A stretch of 64,000 nt of DNA from an uncultured Rikenellaceae bacterium (GCA_944325305.1 CALUZO010000003.1:29934-93933), one strand, 5' to 3'; positions 44,734 to 54,658 are shown, counted from the stretch's first letter. Made by a program: numbers and translations. The notes: a model not told the origin generated them from the sequence alone.

Positions 44734-45303
44734 ATGAAGAATATAGCCATCTTCGCATCCGGTTCCGGCACCAACGCCGAGAACATCTTTAAATATTTCG
44801 AACACTCGACACTGGCACGGCCCGCCATTCTCGTTACCGACAATGCTCAGGCAGGAGCCTTGGAACGCGCAAAAAAGTTCGGCATAGAAACCGCCGTATT
44901 CCCGAGAGCCGAATTCCGTTCGGGAGAGAGGGTGCTGGCGCTTATGCATGAGCGCTCGATAGACTACATAGTGTTGGCCGGATTTCTTTCGCTGGTGCCA
45001 GCCAACATTGTCAAGGCATTCGAGGGACGTATCGTCAATATCCATCCCGCGCTGTTGCCAAAATATGGCGGCAAAGGGATGTACGGGCACCATGTCCATG
45101 AAGCAGTCATAGCCAATGGCGAAAAAGAATCCGGCATAACCATACACCTCGTCAACGAACGCTACGATGACGGGGCCGCACTCGCACAATTCAAGGTTGA
45201 GGTTTCACCCGACGACACCCCGGATTCCCTTGCAGCAAAAATACACAAACTCGAATATGCGCATTTCCCGGAAATAATAGAGAGGGAGATCGCAAAACTA
45301 TGA
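44734..45303 (+). CDS. purN: Phosphoribosylglycinamide formyltransferase
   Basis: Transfers a formyl group from 10-formyl-THF to GAR in purine synthesis. The 189-residue protein has IAIFASGSGTNAENI, LAGFLSLVP, the catalytic NIHPALLPKYGG with Asn and His, and HLVNERYDDGAALAQ with the catalytic Asp. yraN follows at 61 bases. Confidence 0.95.
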   Translation: MKNIAIFASGSGTNAENIFKYFEHSTLARPAILVTDNAQAGALERAKKFGIETAVFPRAEFRSGERVLALMHERSIDYIVLAGFLSLVPANIVKAFEGRIVNIHPALLPKYGGKGMYGHHVHEAVIANGEKESGITIHLVNERYDDGAALAQFKVEVSPDDTPDSLAAKIHKLEYAHFPEIIEREIAKL

Positions 45304-45364
45304 ATGCGCTGTTCTGGCAATATTCGGACAAACTCAAATATTCGCCAAATTCAGAGTTGTCAAA

Positions 45365-45727
45365 ATGGGAAGGACTCAGGAAATAGGCAATAAAGCGGAA
45401 GTAGCGGCTGCTCGATGGCTGACCGAAAACGGGTTCACCGTGCTCGACCGCAACTGGCGAAACGGACACTACGAACTCGACATCGTTGCAAAAAAAGAGG
45501 ACACTCTGCATTTCATCGAGGTCAAATGCCGGAAACTCGGAGGACTTACAACACCCGAAGAGGCAATAACCACTGCAAAGTTCCGTTCGCTATCAAAAGC
45601 CGCCGAGCAATATTTAGTGACAAACGAAATCTCTTCCGAAATACAGTTCGATCTCGTATCTGTGGAGTATTCGACAAACGGATACGACATAACATATATT
45701 CCAAATGCCATGATTGCCAGATGGTAA
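45365..45727 (+). CDS. yraN: YraN/UPF0102 family endonuclease-like protein
   Basis: A 120-residue protein with the UPF0102 signature: GNKAEVAAARWLTENGFTVL, RNWRNGHYELDIVAKKEDTLHFIEVKCRK (the D-E-K restriction-endonuclease-like core). Its role is not established; it is thought to act on DNA structures. The next gene begins 94 bases later. Confidence 0.88.
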   Translation: MGRTQEIGNKAEVAAARWLTENGFTVLDRNWRNGHYELDIVAKKEDTLHFIEVKCRKLGGLTTPEEAITTAKFRSLSKAAEQYLVTNEISSEIQFDLVSVEYSTNGYDITYIPNAMIARW

Positions 45728-45821
45728 GGCAAACGGCCACCAAAGATGCCGTAATCTGGCTCCGGAACACATAAAGCACAATCATTTGCAGCAATATATT
45801 ACTGTTCCAAAACTGTTCCCG

Positions 45822-47867
45822 ATGAAAAAATCCCTCGTAATTCTTGTGGTTACGCTCCTCGCCGTCACCACCGCAACCGCACAAAACAAATACTACCGCG
45901 GCAACCGCGCTCCCCTTATCCAAAAACCGTTCACAGAACTTCCCATCGGTGCCATCAAAGCCGACGGCTGGCTTCTGGAGATGCTCGAAAGACAGGCCTC
46001 CGGAGCTACCGGCCACATGGACGAACTCTATCCCCTCGTAATGGGCGAACGTAACGGATGGTTGGGCGGCGACGGAGACCAGTGGGAACGCGGACCATAC
46101 TGGATCGACGGACTGCTGCCGCTGGCTTACCTGCTCGACAACGAAGAGCTCAAAAAGAAAGTACAGCCATGGATTGAATGGGCAATAAACAGCCAGAAGG
46201 AAGGCGGATCGTTCGGACCCGACAAAGACTATCCGGGCGAATGGGGCTTACAGCGCAACAACGCTCAGGACTGGTGGCCCCGCATGGTGATGCTGAAGAT
46301 ACTTCAGCAATATTACTCGGCGACAGGTGACGAGCGAGTGCCGGCCATGTTTACGAAATATTTCCGCTATCAGCTCGAGACACTCCCCAAAAAACCCCTC
46401 AACAACTGGACCTTCTGGGCTACCTACCGCGCCTGCGACAACCTGCAAGCCGTATACTGGCTCTACAACATAACCGGCGACGAATTCCTGCTCGAACTTG
46501 GCGAACTCCTGCACAAGCAAAGCTTCAGCCTCGAAAGAATGGTAGACAACTTCGACCTCAGCCGCCCAAACAGCATCCACTGTGTCAATCTCGCACAAGG
46601 CATAAAGGAACCTGTGATATACTACCAGCAGAACAAAGACAAAAAACATATCGAAACCGTTAAAAAGGCTTTCCGCCAGATCAGAGAGTACAACGGCTAC
46701 CCCAACGGCATGTACGGAGGCGATGAATTGCTGCACGGGAACAATCCTACTCAGGGTGTCGAATTATGCTCCATTGTCGAAATGATGTTCTCGCTGGAAA
46801 AAATGACCGAAATAACGGGCGATGTCGAATTTGCCGACATGCTCGAACGTGTGGCCTTCAACGCTCTGCCCACGCAGATCAGCGACGACTTCATGAATAA
46901 ACAGTATTTCCAGATGTCGAACCAGATCACAGCCAACAGAGCCGAACGCAATTTCAGCACACCACACAATGGCACCGACGTGGTTTTCGGACACCAGAGC
47001 GGATTCCCATGCTGCTACTCTAACATGCACCAGGGTTGGCCCAAGTTCACACAGAACCTGTGGTATGCAACCGACGACAACGGGTTGGCAGCAATGGTCT
47101 ACTCTCCGTCGAGTGTCACAGCCAAAGTCGCTGACGGCCAAGAGGTGACCATCAAAGAGGAAACATACTACCCGTTCGACAACAAGATCTCATTCACCGT
47201 ATCCTTCCCGAAAAAGAAAGACAGCGCCAATTTCCCGCTGAAACTGCGCATCCCCAAATGGTGCAAGAGCTTCAATTGCACCATAATCAATGCAAAAGGC
47301 TCGCTGCTCGAAAACAACATGCAGATATACAACGACAATATCCTGGTTATCAACAGACAGTGGAACAATGGAGATAAGGTGGAACTCACGCTCCAAATGG
47401 ATCTGATCACCAGCCGTTGGGAAGAAAATTCGGTAGCCATCGAACGCGGACCACTTGTGTATGCGCTCAAAATGGACGAGAAATGGGAATACAAGGAATT
47501 CACAGGCAACGACCTCAAGGATTTCGGGCCAGGCTACTGGCAGGTGACCTCGTCACAACCGTGGAACTACGGACTCGTAAATTTCGACCGCAACGGCACA
47601 GGCCCCGGCAAAGCCCTCACAGTAGTTGCCGATTCGTCAAAAATCGGGTCGAATTATCCGTGGAACCTCGAGAATTGCCCCATCGAAATAAAGGCAAAGG
47701 CAAAGCGTATACCCCACTGGACACGCTACAACGACAACGCCGGTCCGCTGCCATATTCCGACGTATACTGGGAAGGGATGAGAGAAACACCCGAAGAGGA
47801 GATAACTCTCATACCGTACGGATGCACCACGCTCCGCATCGCACAATTCCCGATGCTCAGCCGATAA
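45822..47867 (+). CDS. Exported GH127-type (DUF1680) beta-L-arabinofuranosidase-like glycosidase
   Basis: A 681-residue exported glycosidase (signal to ATAQ). The alpha/alpha barrel domain holds the zinc-cysteine centre of this family: E-x-C in QGVELCSIVEMM and the Cys-Cys pair in SGFPCCYSNMHQGWPKF. A C-terminal beta-sandwich follows (IPKWCKSFNCTIINAKG; SVAIERGPLVYALK). Substrate is uncertain: DUF1680 includes arabinofuranosidases and other activities. It stands between yraN and a Crp regulator rather than in a polysaccharide utilisation locus. The ATG at 45822 gives a clean signal peptide. Confidence 0.85.
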   Translation: MKKSLVILVVTLLAVTTATAQNKYYRGNRAPLIQKPFTELPIGAIKADGWLLEMLERQASGATGHMDELYPLVMGERNGWLGGDGDQWERGPYWIDGLLPLAYLLDNEELKKKVQPWIEWAINSQKEGGSFGPDKDYPGEWGLQRNNAQDWWPRMVMLKILQQYYSATGDERVPAMFTKYFRYQLETLPKKPLNNWTFWATYRACDNLQAVYWLYNITGDEFLLELGELLHKQSFSLERMVDNFDLSRPNSIHCVNLAQGIKEPVIYYQQNKDKKHIETVKKAFRQIREYNGYPNGMYGGDELLHGNNPTQGVELCSIVEMMFSLEKMTEITGDVEFADMLERVAFNALPTQISDDFMNKQYFQMSNQITANRAERNFSTPHNGTDVVFGHQSGFPCCYSNMHQGWPKFTQNLWYATDDNGLAAMVYSPSSVTAKVADGQEVTIKEETYYPFDNKISFTVSFPKKKDSANFPLKLRIPKWCKSFNCTIINAKGSLLENNMQIYNDNILVINRQWNNGDKVELTLQMDLITSRWEENSVAIERGPLVYALKMDEKWEYKEFTGNDLKDFGPGYWQVTSSQPWNYGLVNFDRNGTGPGKALTVVADSSKIGSNYPWNLENCPIEIKAKAKRIPHWTRYNDNAGPLPYSDVYWEGMRETPEEEITLIPYGCTTLRIAQFPMLSR

Positions 47868-47982
47868 ATTACCGCTCTGATGCTTGCATATGCGGGTCAA
47901 ATAAAGTAACTTTACTGAACAATAAATGCCGGGACCCGTTCCATTCGTGCGGACGGGGCTCCGGCAATGCAGCAAGAGAGTT

Positions 47983-48654
47983 ATGAAAGACTTGTATCAA
48001 ATACTCGAAAAGTGCCCGCTTTTCAGAGGCATGAATGCAGCAGGCATAAAAGATGTCCTGGGCCAGGATTCGATGACCATAACCAGTTTCGCCAAAGGCG
48101 ATACCGTTGCACACAGGGATACGGCATATTCGGGCCTTATGATAATACTTGAAGGCAGGGTCGTCGGGACCTTCACCTATCCCTCGGGCCAGACAGTGAA
48201 CATAGAAGCAATCGAAGCTCCGGAACTCATAGCCCCGGCATTCCTGTTCGGCGGCTACAACAGGCTGCCTGTGGATGTCATAGCACAAACCGACCTGAAG
48301 ATCTTGACCCTCCATCGCGGCTATCTGTTCGAGCTGATGCAGGAAAACATGCTGATTCTTTCGAACTTCATCGATATCATATCGAACCGCGCCGGTGTAT
48401 GGCAGAAAAAAATCTATGCGCTCTCTTTCAAGACCCTTAAGGAAAAACTCGCCTCTTACCTGCTCGACCATTCGTCAGAAAACAATCCGTCGGTACCCGT
48501 ACCCGACACACACGAAATAGCCGAATACTTTGCCGCTACGCGCTCTTCCCTGCTGTCAGTGATCGAAGATATGGAGAAAAAGCACATAATACGCAAAACA
48601 GAAGACATTATCGAGATACTGAACCGTCGCGCATTAACCGATATCCTCAAATAA
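47983..48654 (+). CDS. Crp/Fnr family transcriptional regulator
   Basis: A 223-residue regulator: cyclic-nucleotide-binding-like domain (CPLFRGMNAAGIKDVL, GLMIILEGRVVGTF) followed by a winged helix-turn-helix (PDTHEIAEYFAATRSSLLSVIEDMEKKHII). It lacks the Fnr cysteine cluster, so it is more likely a small-molecule or redox-insensitive Crp type. The ATG at 47983 was chosen. waaA starts 28 bases after. Confidence 0.87.
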   Translation: MKDLYQILEKCPLFRGMNAAGIKDVLGQDSMTITSFAKGDTVAHRDTAYSGLMIILEGRVVGTFTYPSGQTVNIEAIEAPELIAPAFLFGGYNRLPVDVIAQTDLKILTLHRGYLFELMQENMLILSNFIDIISNRAGVWQKKIYALSFKTLKEKLASYLLDHSSENNPSVPVPDTHEIAEYFAATRSSLLSVIEDMEKKHIIRKTEDIIEILNRRALTDILK

Positions 48655-48681
48655 AATCAACAAAACCCTTTAGATCAGCTT

Positions 48682-49914
48682 ATGCTCATTTACAACATAG
48701 GCATGTGGTTGACGGTCATAGGGCTGAGACTCCTGGGCATCTTCGACCGTAAAGCACAGGCAGGCATCGCCGGAAGACGCGATATCTTTGAAAAGATCCG
48801 GAATGCCATAGATCCGGACGACAAAACGATATGGATACACTGCGCCTCGCTGGGCGAATTCGAACAGGGACGCCCTGTAATCGAGTCCATCAAAGCGCAT
48901 CATCCGGAATATAGAATATTACTCACATTCTTCTCGCCTTCCGGATACGAAATCCGCAAGAATTATCCCGGAGCCGACCATATCTTTTACCTCCCGCTCG
49001 ACACTCCGGACAACGCACGTCAATTCGTAAACACGGTAAAACCCGAAATCGCTATTTTCGTCAAATATGAGTTCTGGCTCAACTACCTCACCTGTCTGCA
49101 AAAATCGGGCTGCCGGACATTCATAATTTCCGCCATTTTCCGCCGCGACTCGGTATTTTTCAAATGGTACGGAGGTATATTCCGCCAGGCTCTCAGGGTT
49201 TTCGAGAAACTTTTCGTACAGGACGACAATTCGAAAGAGTTGCTCGCCAGTATCGGCATAGATAATGTGATCGTCGCGGGCGACACACGTTTCGATCGCG
49301 TGGCCGAAGTGAGGAAAAGCGCAATTCCGATCCCGACCGTAGCTGCCTTCGCCGAAGGACACAAAACACTCGTGGCCGGGAGTACATGGCCGCCAGACGA
49401 TGAACTCCTGCTCGAACTGGCCGGACGCCACCCGGATACCCGTTTCGTTATCGCACCTCACGAAACGAACGAAGAAAGAATCGAAAAACTAATGTCGCTC
49501 TGCCCCGAAAACAAGGCCGTAAGATTTACGCGGACAGCAAACGAACCGATTCCGGACAATATCCAAATAATGATAATCGATACCATCGGAATACTCTCTT
49601 CGATATATGCCTATGCCGACGTCACTTATATAGGCGGAGGCTTCGGCGTCGGGATACACAACACACTCGAAGCGGCAGTCTATGGAGTTCCCGTAGCATT
49701 CGGCCCAAATTACGGCAAATTTAAAGAGGCATGCGACCTTATCGGTACAGGCGCAGCAACGGACGTCTCCGACATAGGCCAACTCGACAAATGGCTATCG
49801 TCGCTATGGGCCGACCCGAAACTACTTGAGTCTGCGGGCCGTAAAGCAGGCGAGTATGTCTCATCGCACACAGGCGCAACCGGAACCATACTTGGAAATA
49901 TATTCCTCCGATAA
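48682..49914 (+). CDS. waaA: 3-deoxy-D-manno-octulosonic acid transferase
   Basis: Adds Kdo to lipid A precursor. The 410-residue GT-B enzyme has an N-terminal membrane anchor (MLIYNIGMWLTVIGLRLLGIF), the acidic catalytic motif in IHCASLGEFEQGRPVIE, FVKYEFWLN, AGSTWPPDDELLLE, IAPHETNEER, and FGVGIHNTLEAAVYGVPVAFG. It completes the Kdo route begun by kdsD and kdsA. Its stop lies in the terminator. Confidence 0.94.
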   Translation: MLIYNIGMWLTVIGLRLLGIFDRKAQAGIAGRRDIFEKIRNAIDPDDKTIWIHCASLGEFEQGRPVIESIKAHHPEYRILLTFFSPSGYEIRKNYPGADHIFYLPLDTPDNARQFVNTVKPEIAIFVKYEFWLNYLTCLQKSGCRTFIISAIFRRDSVFFKWYGGIFRQALRVFEKLFVQDDNSKELLASIGIDNVIVAGDTRFDRVAEVRKSAIPIPTVAAFAEGHKTLVAGSTWPPDDELLLELAGRHPDTRFVIAPHETNEERIEKLMSLCPENKAVRFTRTANEPIPDNIQIMIIDTIGILSSIYAYADVTYIGGGFGVGIHNTLEAAVYGVPVAFGPNYGKFKEACDLIGTGAATDVSDIGQLDKWLSSLWADPKLLESAGRKAGEYVSSHTGATGTILGNIFLR

Positions 49915-49953
49915 AACAGAAGCAGCCCCACATGGAGGCTGCTTCTGTTTTAT
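49911..49953. terminator. Shared terminator between waaA and the HdeD-like gene
   Basis: ATAAAACAGAAGCAGCC (49911-49927) pairs with GGCTGCTTCTGTTTTAT (49937-49953). The A and T flanks serve both convergent genes. Confidence 0.9.
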
Positions 49954-49967
49954 CGGAGTTTACAGGA

Positions 49968-50555
49968 TTATTTTTTCTCTACATCCTTTATATCCTTATA
50001 TAACGCTTTAAGATTGAATGCCAGTATTATGCGGAATACACCGTAAACCAAAAGCGCTATCCCTACGAATATCACTATGAAACCGGCACCGAAAGAGGGA
50101 CTGAGAAGGAAAAGGAACGACAACAATACCATGAGTATGCCTAACGCAAGCATCCAGCCCCAACCGCGAATGCCAATCTGATGCAGATCGAAAGAGGCAC
50201 CTATTGCCCAAATAGAACGGAACAATATCCAGAAGCCAACTACATAGATCATTACCATTGCGACTTCTGCCATCGGAACAGCAATAAGTGCACAACCCAA
50301 CAAGACCTCCAGAATACCTGCCGCAAGATTCCAGCCCCAACCGTAAAGCACTTTCCTGTTCGAGGCCGCAAATACGATGTCGAGTATACCGGCAACGATA
50401 AGAGCGACAACAAACAGCACTATGAGTCCCGAGAATGCGGCATAAGGCGTCATAAACGTCCAAATGCCCACAATAATTGCAAGAATACCAACAAAAAGCG
50501 AAACCCACCAGTACTTTACCGCCTCCTTAATTTCTGTCAAAAAGTAATTTTTCAT
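49968..50555 (-). CDS. HdeD-like DUF308 membrane protein
   Basis: A 195-residue protein with six helices in three similar pairs, each with the ILAIIVGIW / ILEVLLGCAL / ILMVLLSFLF glycine pattern and the YGWGWNL, RGWGWML repeats of the HdeD family. The role outside acid stress in enterobacteria is unknown. It is a single gene with convergent waaA and an S41 peptidase upstream. Confidence 0.85.
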   Translation of the reverse strand: MKNYFLTEIKEAVKYWWVSLFVGILAIIVGIWTFMTPYAAFSGLIVLFVVALIVAGILDIVFAASNRKVLYGWGWNLAAGILEVLLGCALIAVPMAEVAMVMIYVVGFWILFRSIWAIGASFDLHQIGIRGWGWMLALGILMVLLSFLFLLSPSFGAGFIVIFVGIALLVYGVFRIILAFNLKALYKDIKDVEKK

Positions 50556-50696
50556 AGCTTATAAGATTAAAGTGTTTTTAATATTATATATAATCAAACT
50601 TACAAAATCCTTGCCGTAGATCAATATCCCGCCGTATTCTGAATCCGAGGCATGCAGATTCAAACAATAAAGCAGGATAAAACCATATGAATATGG

Positions 50697-52139
50697 TCAA
50701 TAAACCAACCTCTCCTCTTCGACCAGCCCTTTCATGGGCAGATCTGGACAGGTCGTTTCATAATCCGTGTCATCTTCATAGAAATTGTCTCCCGAACGGG
50801 AGCCAACAGGCCATTCTCCGGTATTCATATATGTAATAACCTTTTGCAGAATTATCTCGGGATATTCCCCGAGATCGCCGAAATCGCCGACCACGCTATA
50901 ACTATTCGGGGTCATATCCTCATCGCCGAAGATAGTATATTTCTCATCGGCAAAAAGATCCGGTTCGATACCTTGTTCGTAACCCGACACGAGGTTCTTG
51001 TCGTAAACTCTCAACGTAATCGGATTGAGTTCCCAGTCATAACCTGCATTCGTTATTTTCACACTCCCCACATTCTTGCCATAGGTTTTCTTGCCTATAT
51101 GTTTCAGGTCGTCTCCGAAAAATGGCTTAAGGCAATGGAGGATCAGTTCGCTGGCCGACGCCGTGTTGTCAAGAGTTATGATATAAAGTTTCTCTACATC
51201 GAGATTCTGGGCCCCTATCGCTTCTGAAGAGTAAAAATTATACTTATAGAACAATCCGTCATTACGTTCGAGCGAGAGAAAATGTTCTCCCAGATCATCT
51301 TCTTTCGCTATAAGGCTGCCCAGAAGCATAGCCGTATTCAATTCTCCACCTCCGTTATACCTGAGATCGAGAATAAGATTTTTGGCGCCTCTGCTTTTAA
51401 AATCAGCAAAAACATCCTTTAGATCCTGATTGAACCTTTCGTCCGTTCCTGACGTAAAGTGGTTATAGACCAGATAAGCCGTCTTCCCCTGGTTGGTGTC
51501 GTACACGTCGGCAAAAATAATAGGATTATCCGGGTAGGAATCCATGGTTACCTCCACCACTTTCGATTCGGGGTGAAAAATATGCAGCTTGATGGTCCTG
51601 TTGGATATCAAGGCCTCGAAATCATTAATCGGCATAGGCATATGGTAAACCTGACCGCCGACCTCCACCGCATTAAAGTTGAATCCGCGTCTGATGCCGG
51701 CTTTATCGGCCGGCGAACCCGGCACGACACATATCACCTGACCGAAAACAATAATGCCGCCATCAATATGTGTAACATACCTACGCGTTACGAAACCGAA
51801 TCCTTCATCAATATCATCATTGCCGAATGCCATAGACAAACGGGTCGCATCGACCGACCTCTTACTGATACTCGAAAATCGGTCGCCGTAATAATCATTC
51901 TCAAGTTTACCGCTGGTTCTGCGATAGCGCAAAGTTTCGAAATAATCTTTGGGATTAAGTCCCGAAGGCGAATATTTGCCTATCATCGAAGCCCACAGAT
52001 ACTCCTCCTTCATAGTCTCATGCACCCATTCGTTCACACCGGGGTTATCGGTCACCTTCTCCATTTTCACACATCCGCATAAAGACAGCGAGGAGACAAG
52101 AATCAAAACAAAAGCATGTATGTAGGTTCGGATCAACAT
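50697..52139 (-). CDS. S41-family peptidase lipoprotein (C-terminal processing protease type)
   Basis: A 480-residue lipoprotein (signal to LSLCGC). It has a helical N-terminal part, a degenerate PDZ-like domain (about 100-185; VVPGSPADKAGIRRGF), and the S41 catalytic domain with ILDLRYNGGGELNTA, the nucleophile in TLDNTASASELIL and the base lysine in GKKTYGKNVGSV. Such Bacteroidetes lipoproteins are assumed to cleave envelope proteins; substrate unknown. Confidence 0.88.
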   Translation of the reverse strand: MLIRTYIHAFVLILVSSLSLCGCVKMEKVTDNPGVNEWVHETMKEEYLWASMIGKYSPSGLNPKDYFETLRYRRTSGKLENDYYGDRFSSISKRSVDATRLSMAFGNDDIDEGFGFVTRRYVTHIDGGIIVFGQVICVVPGSPADKAGIRRGFNFNAVEVGGQVYHMPMPINDFEALISNRTIKLHIFHPESKVVEVTMDSYPDNPIIFADVYDTNQGKTAYLVYNHFTSGTDERFNQDLKDVFADFKSRGAKNLILDLRYNGGGELNTAMLLGSLIAKEDDLGEHFLSLERNDGLFYKYNFYSSEAIGAQNLDVEKLYIITLDNTASASELILHCLKPFFGDDLKHIGKKTYGKNVGSVKITNAGYDWELNPITLRVYDKNLVSGYEQGIEPDLFADEKYTIFGDEDMTPNSYSVVGDFGDLGEYPEIILQKVITYMNTGEWPVGSRSGDNFYEDDTDYETTCPDLPMKGLVEEERLVY

Positions 52140-52272
52140 ATTAATTCAAAATTATATTAAAAATCAGAAAGCAAGAAAAATTATCGTATATTAATTATTA
52201 TTTCTGTATATTTATGGGAAAGCGCGAAACGCCGCGTTTGAAACGCCTAGAACCTAATAACTTAATCGTTTA

Positions 52273-54435
52273 ATGAATATGAAAACTTATAAAACAAGCG
52301 ACATCAAGAATGTCGTACTGCTCGGGGCGCCGGGCTCCGGGAAAACTACCCTTGCTGAAGCTATGGCCTTTGAGGGTAAGGTTATAGACCGCAGGGGTAG
52401 TATCGAAAACGACAACACCCTCTCGGATAATACCGACCTCGAACATCAGTACAAACGGTCTATCTATCCGACAATCCTCTTCACCGAATTCAAGGATAAA
52501 AAACTCAATATCATAGACACTCCCGGGTCCGACGACTTCTGCGGAGGACTTTTTTCTGCCTTCAAGGTTGCCGATGTGGGGCTGATGCTTTTCAATGCCC
52601 AGAACGGCTTCGAAGCAGGCAGTGAAGTGCAGGCTCGTTACGCCCGTCGCAATGAAAAACCGATTATAGCTGTGGTCAGCCAACTCGACCATGAAAAGGC
52701 AAACTGGGAAATGACCATGGAATCCCTGCGCTCATCGTCACGCGTCAAACCGGTTATCGTACAATATCCGGTCAACCCCGGCCCGGGCTTCGATTCGTTC
52801 ATCGACGTACTTATGATGAAAATGTATAAGTTCAAGGATGAAAACGGAACCCGTGAAGAACTCGACATTCCCGAATCTGAAATCGAACGCGCAAAAGAAC
52901 TGAACAATATTCTGACAGAAGCCGCAGCCGAAAACGACGAAAGCCTGATGGAACTTTACTTCGAAAAAGGCATGCTCACACAGGACGAAATGCGCAACGG
53001 TCTGAAAATAGGCCTCGCAAAACGCGATCTTATGCCGGTTTTCTGTACATCCGGCAAAAGGGATATCGGGACAAAACGTCTCATGGAATTCGTGATAAAT
53101 GTAGCCCCAGGTCCTCTCAAAGCACCGGCATTCAAAACCGTAGACGGTAAAGAGATCTCTGCCGACGAGAACGGTCCGGCAGTGGCGTTCATATTCAAAA
53201 GCAGCGTGGAACAACACATAGGCGAAATAAGCTATTTCCGCGTAATCCGTGGAAAATTGACGGAGGGCATGGATGTCATCAATGCGCGTACGGGAAACAA
53301 AGAAAAACTGGCACAACTATTTGCTGTCGCAGGCAAGAATCGCGTTAAAGTCACAGAAATGTACGCCGGAGACATCGGCTGCACAGTGAAGCTAAAGGGA
53401 ACGAGAACTAACGACACGCTGTGCGCTGCATCGGATGTGGTGCAGATTGAACCGATGATATTCCCTGACCCGCGCTACCGCGCTGCCGTTAAAGCAGTTA
53501 ATTCCAGCGATGACGAAAAACTCGGAGAACTCCTAAACAAACTGGCATTCGAGGATCCGACATTCCTGGTCGAATACTCAAAAGAACTGAAACAAACCAT
53601 AGTACAGGGCCAGGGCGAACATCACCTCAATATAATGAAAACCACGCTCGCCAATAATTACAAAGTCGACGTGGAATTCTTCGCTCCGCGTATCTCATAT
53701 CGCGAAACCATTACGAAAGTCGCATGTGCAGATTACCGCCACAAAAAACAATCGGGAGGCGCCGGACAGTTCGGCGAAGTCCATCTTGTAATAGAACCGT
53801 ATTACGAAGGAATACCCGAACCGTCGAAATACAAGATCAACGGCAAGGAAATCACAGTGAACGTGAAGAGCAAAGAGGAGATCGACCTCGATTGGGGAGG
53901 AAAACTGCAATTCTACTCTGCCATCGTCGGCGGAGCTATCGACGCCCGCTTCATGCCCGCAATCCTGAAGGGTATAATGGAGAAAATGGAAGAAGGTCCG
54001 CTGACCGGATCTTATGCCCGCGACATCCGTGTGGTAGTGTACGACGGGAAAATGCATCCGGTGGATTCCAACGAAATATCGTTCAAACTGGCGGGCCGCA
54101 ATGCGTTCCGCGAAGCCTTCCGCAATGCAGGTCCAAAGATCATGGAACCCATATATACGGCAGAGGTACTCGTCCCTTCAGATAAAATGGGGGATGTGAT
54201 GAGCGACATGCAGAATCGCCGGGCAATGATCGAAGGCATGACATCCGACGCAGGGTTCGACCGCCTCGTGGCGCGAGTGCCGCTCGCCGAAATGTACCGT
54301 TACTCGACCACTCTCAGTTCGCTTACGAGCGGACGGGCGACATATTCCATGAAATTCGCTTCGTTCGAACAGGTACCCTCAGACGTACAGGAAAAGCTTC
54401 TGAAAGCATACGCCGAACAAGATAAGGACGAATAA
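52273..54435 (+). CDS. EF-G paralogue (EF-G2-like) with degenerate GTPase motifs
   Basis: A 720-residue protein with the five-domain EF-G fold. G1 is GAPGSGKTTL (18-27) but the usual DTPGHVDF is DTPGSDDF (82-89), so the catalytic histidine is Ser86, and NKxD is SQLD (136-139). Domain IV and V are intact (SGGAGQFGEVHLVIEP, GSYARDIRVVVYDGKMHPVDS). A Bacteroides EF-G paralogue (EF-G2) is reported to lack GTPase activity, and this gene fits that type. It stands alone with a strong terminator. RefSeq-style annotation would be elongation factor G. Confidence 0.88.
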   Translation: MNMKTYKTSDIKNVVLLGAPGSGKTTLAEAMAFEGKVIDRRGSIENDNTLSDNTDLEHQYKRSIYPTILFTEFKDKKLNIIDTPGSDDFCGGLFSAFKVADVGLMLFNAQNGFEAGSEVQARYARRNEKPIIAVVSQLDHEKANWEMTMESLRSSSRVKPVIVQYPVNPGPGFDSFIDVLMMKMYKFKDENGTREELDIPESEIERAKELNNILTEAAAENDESLMELYFEKGMLTQDEMRNGLKIGLAKRDLMPVFCTSGKRDIGTKRLMEFVINVAPGPLKAPAFKTVDGKEISADENGPAVAFIFKSSVEQHIGEISYFRVIRGKLTEGMDVINARTGNKEKLAQLFAVAGKNRVKVTEMYAGDIGCTVKLKGTRTNDTLCAASDVVQIEPMIFPDPRYRAAVKAVNSSDDEKLGELLNKLAFEDPTFLVEYSKELKQTIVQGQGEHHLNIMKTTLANNYKVDVEFFAPRISYRETITKVACADYRHKKQSGGAGQFGEVHLVIEPYYEGIPEPSKYKINGKEITVNVKSKEEIDLDWGGKLQFYSAIVGGAIDARFMPAILKGIMEKMEEGPLTGSYARDIRVVVYDGKMHPVDSNEISFKLAGRNAFREAFRNAGPKIMEPIYTAEVLVPSDKMGDVMSDMQNRRAMIEGMTSDAGFDRLVARVPLAEMYRYSTTLSSLTSGRATYSMKFASFEQVPSDVQEKLLKAYAEQDKDE

Positions 54436-54441
54436 CAAAAA

Positions 54442-54495
54442 ATGCCGACACGATAAAAGCCGGGGAAATTTCCCCGGCTTTTATCGTGTCGGCAT
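54442..54495. terminator. 54-base palindromic terminator after the EF-G2-like gene
   Basis: A 25-bp perfect stem (arms beginning ATGCCGACACGATAAAAGCC) with an AATT centre. The inner GC-rich core and flanking U-tracts suit bidirectional termination, but its length exceeds normal need. Confidence 0.85.
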
Positions 54496-54610
54496 CATAT
54501 CTCTGCGCATCGGCCAGCAGCACCCGAATGTTATGAAGTCGCGGATCCGCATCATGTGAATAACACGACATCATCAAAATCAGGCTCTCTGAACCAGACA
54601 TCTGCGATAT

Positions 54611-54643
54611 AAAAAAACGCCCGGTTTTACCGGGCGTTTTTTT
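54611..54643 (-). terminator. Terminator of the cadherin-like lipoprotein gene
   Basis: ACGCCCGGT / ACCGGGCGT stem flanked by seven A and seven T, 15 bases past the stop of the minus-strand gene. Confidence 0.9.
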
Positions 54644-54658
54644 ACAACATTATAGTTA

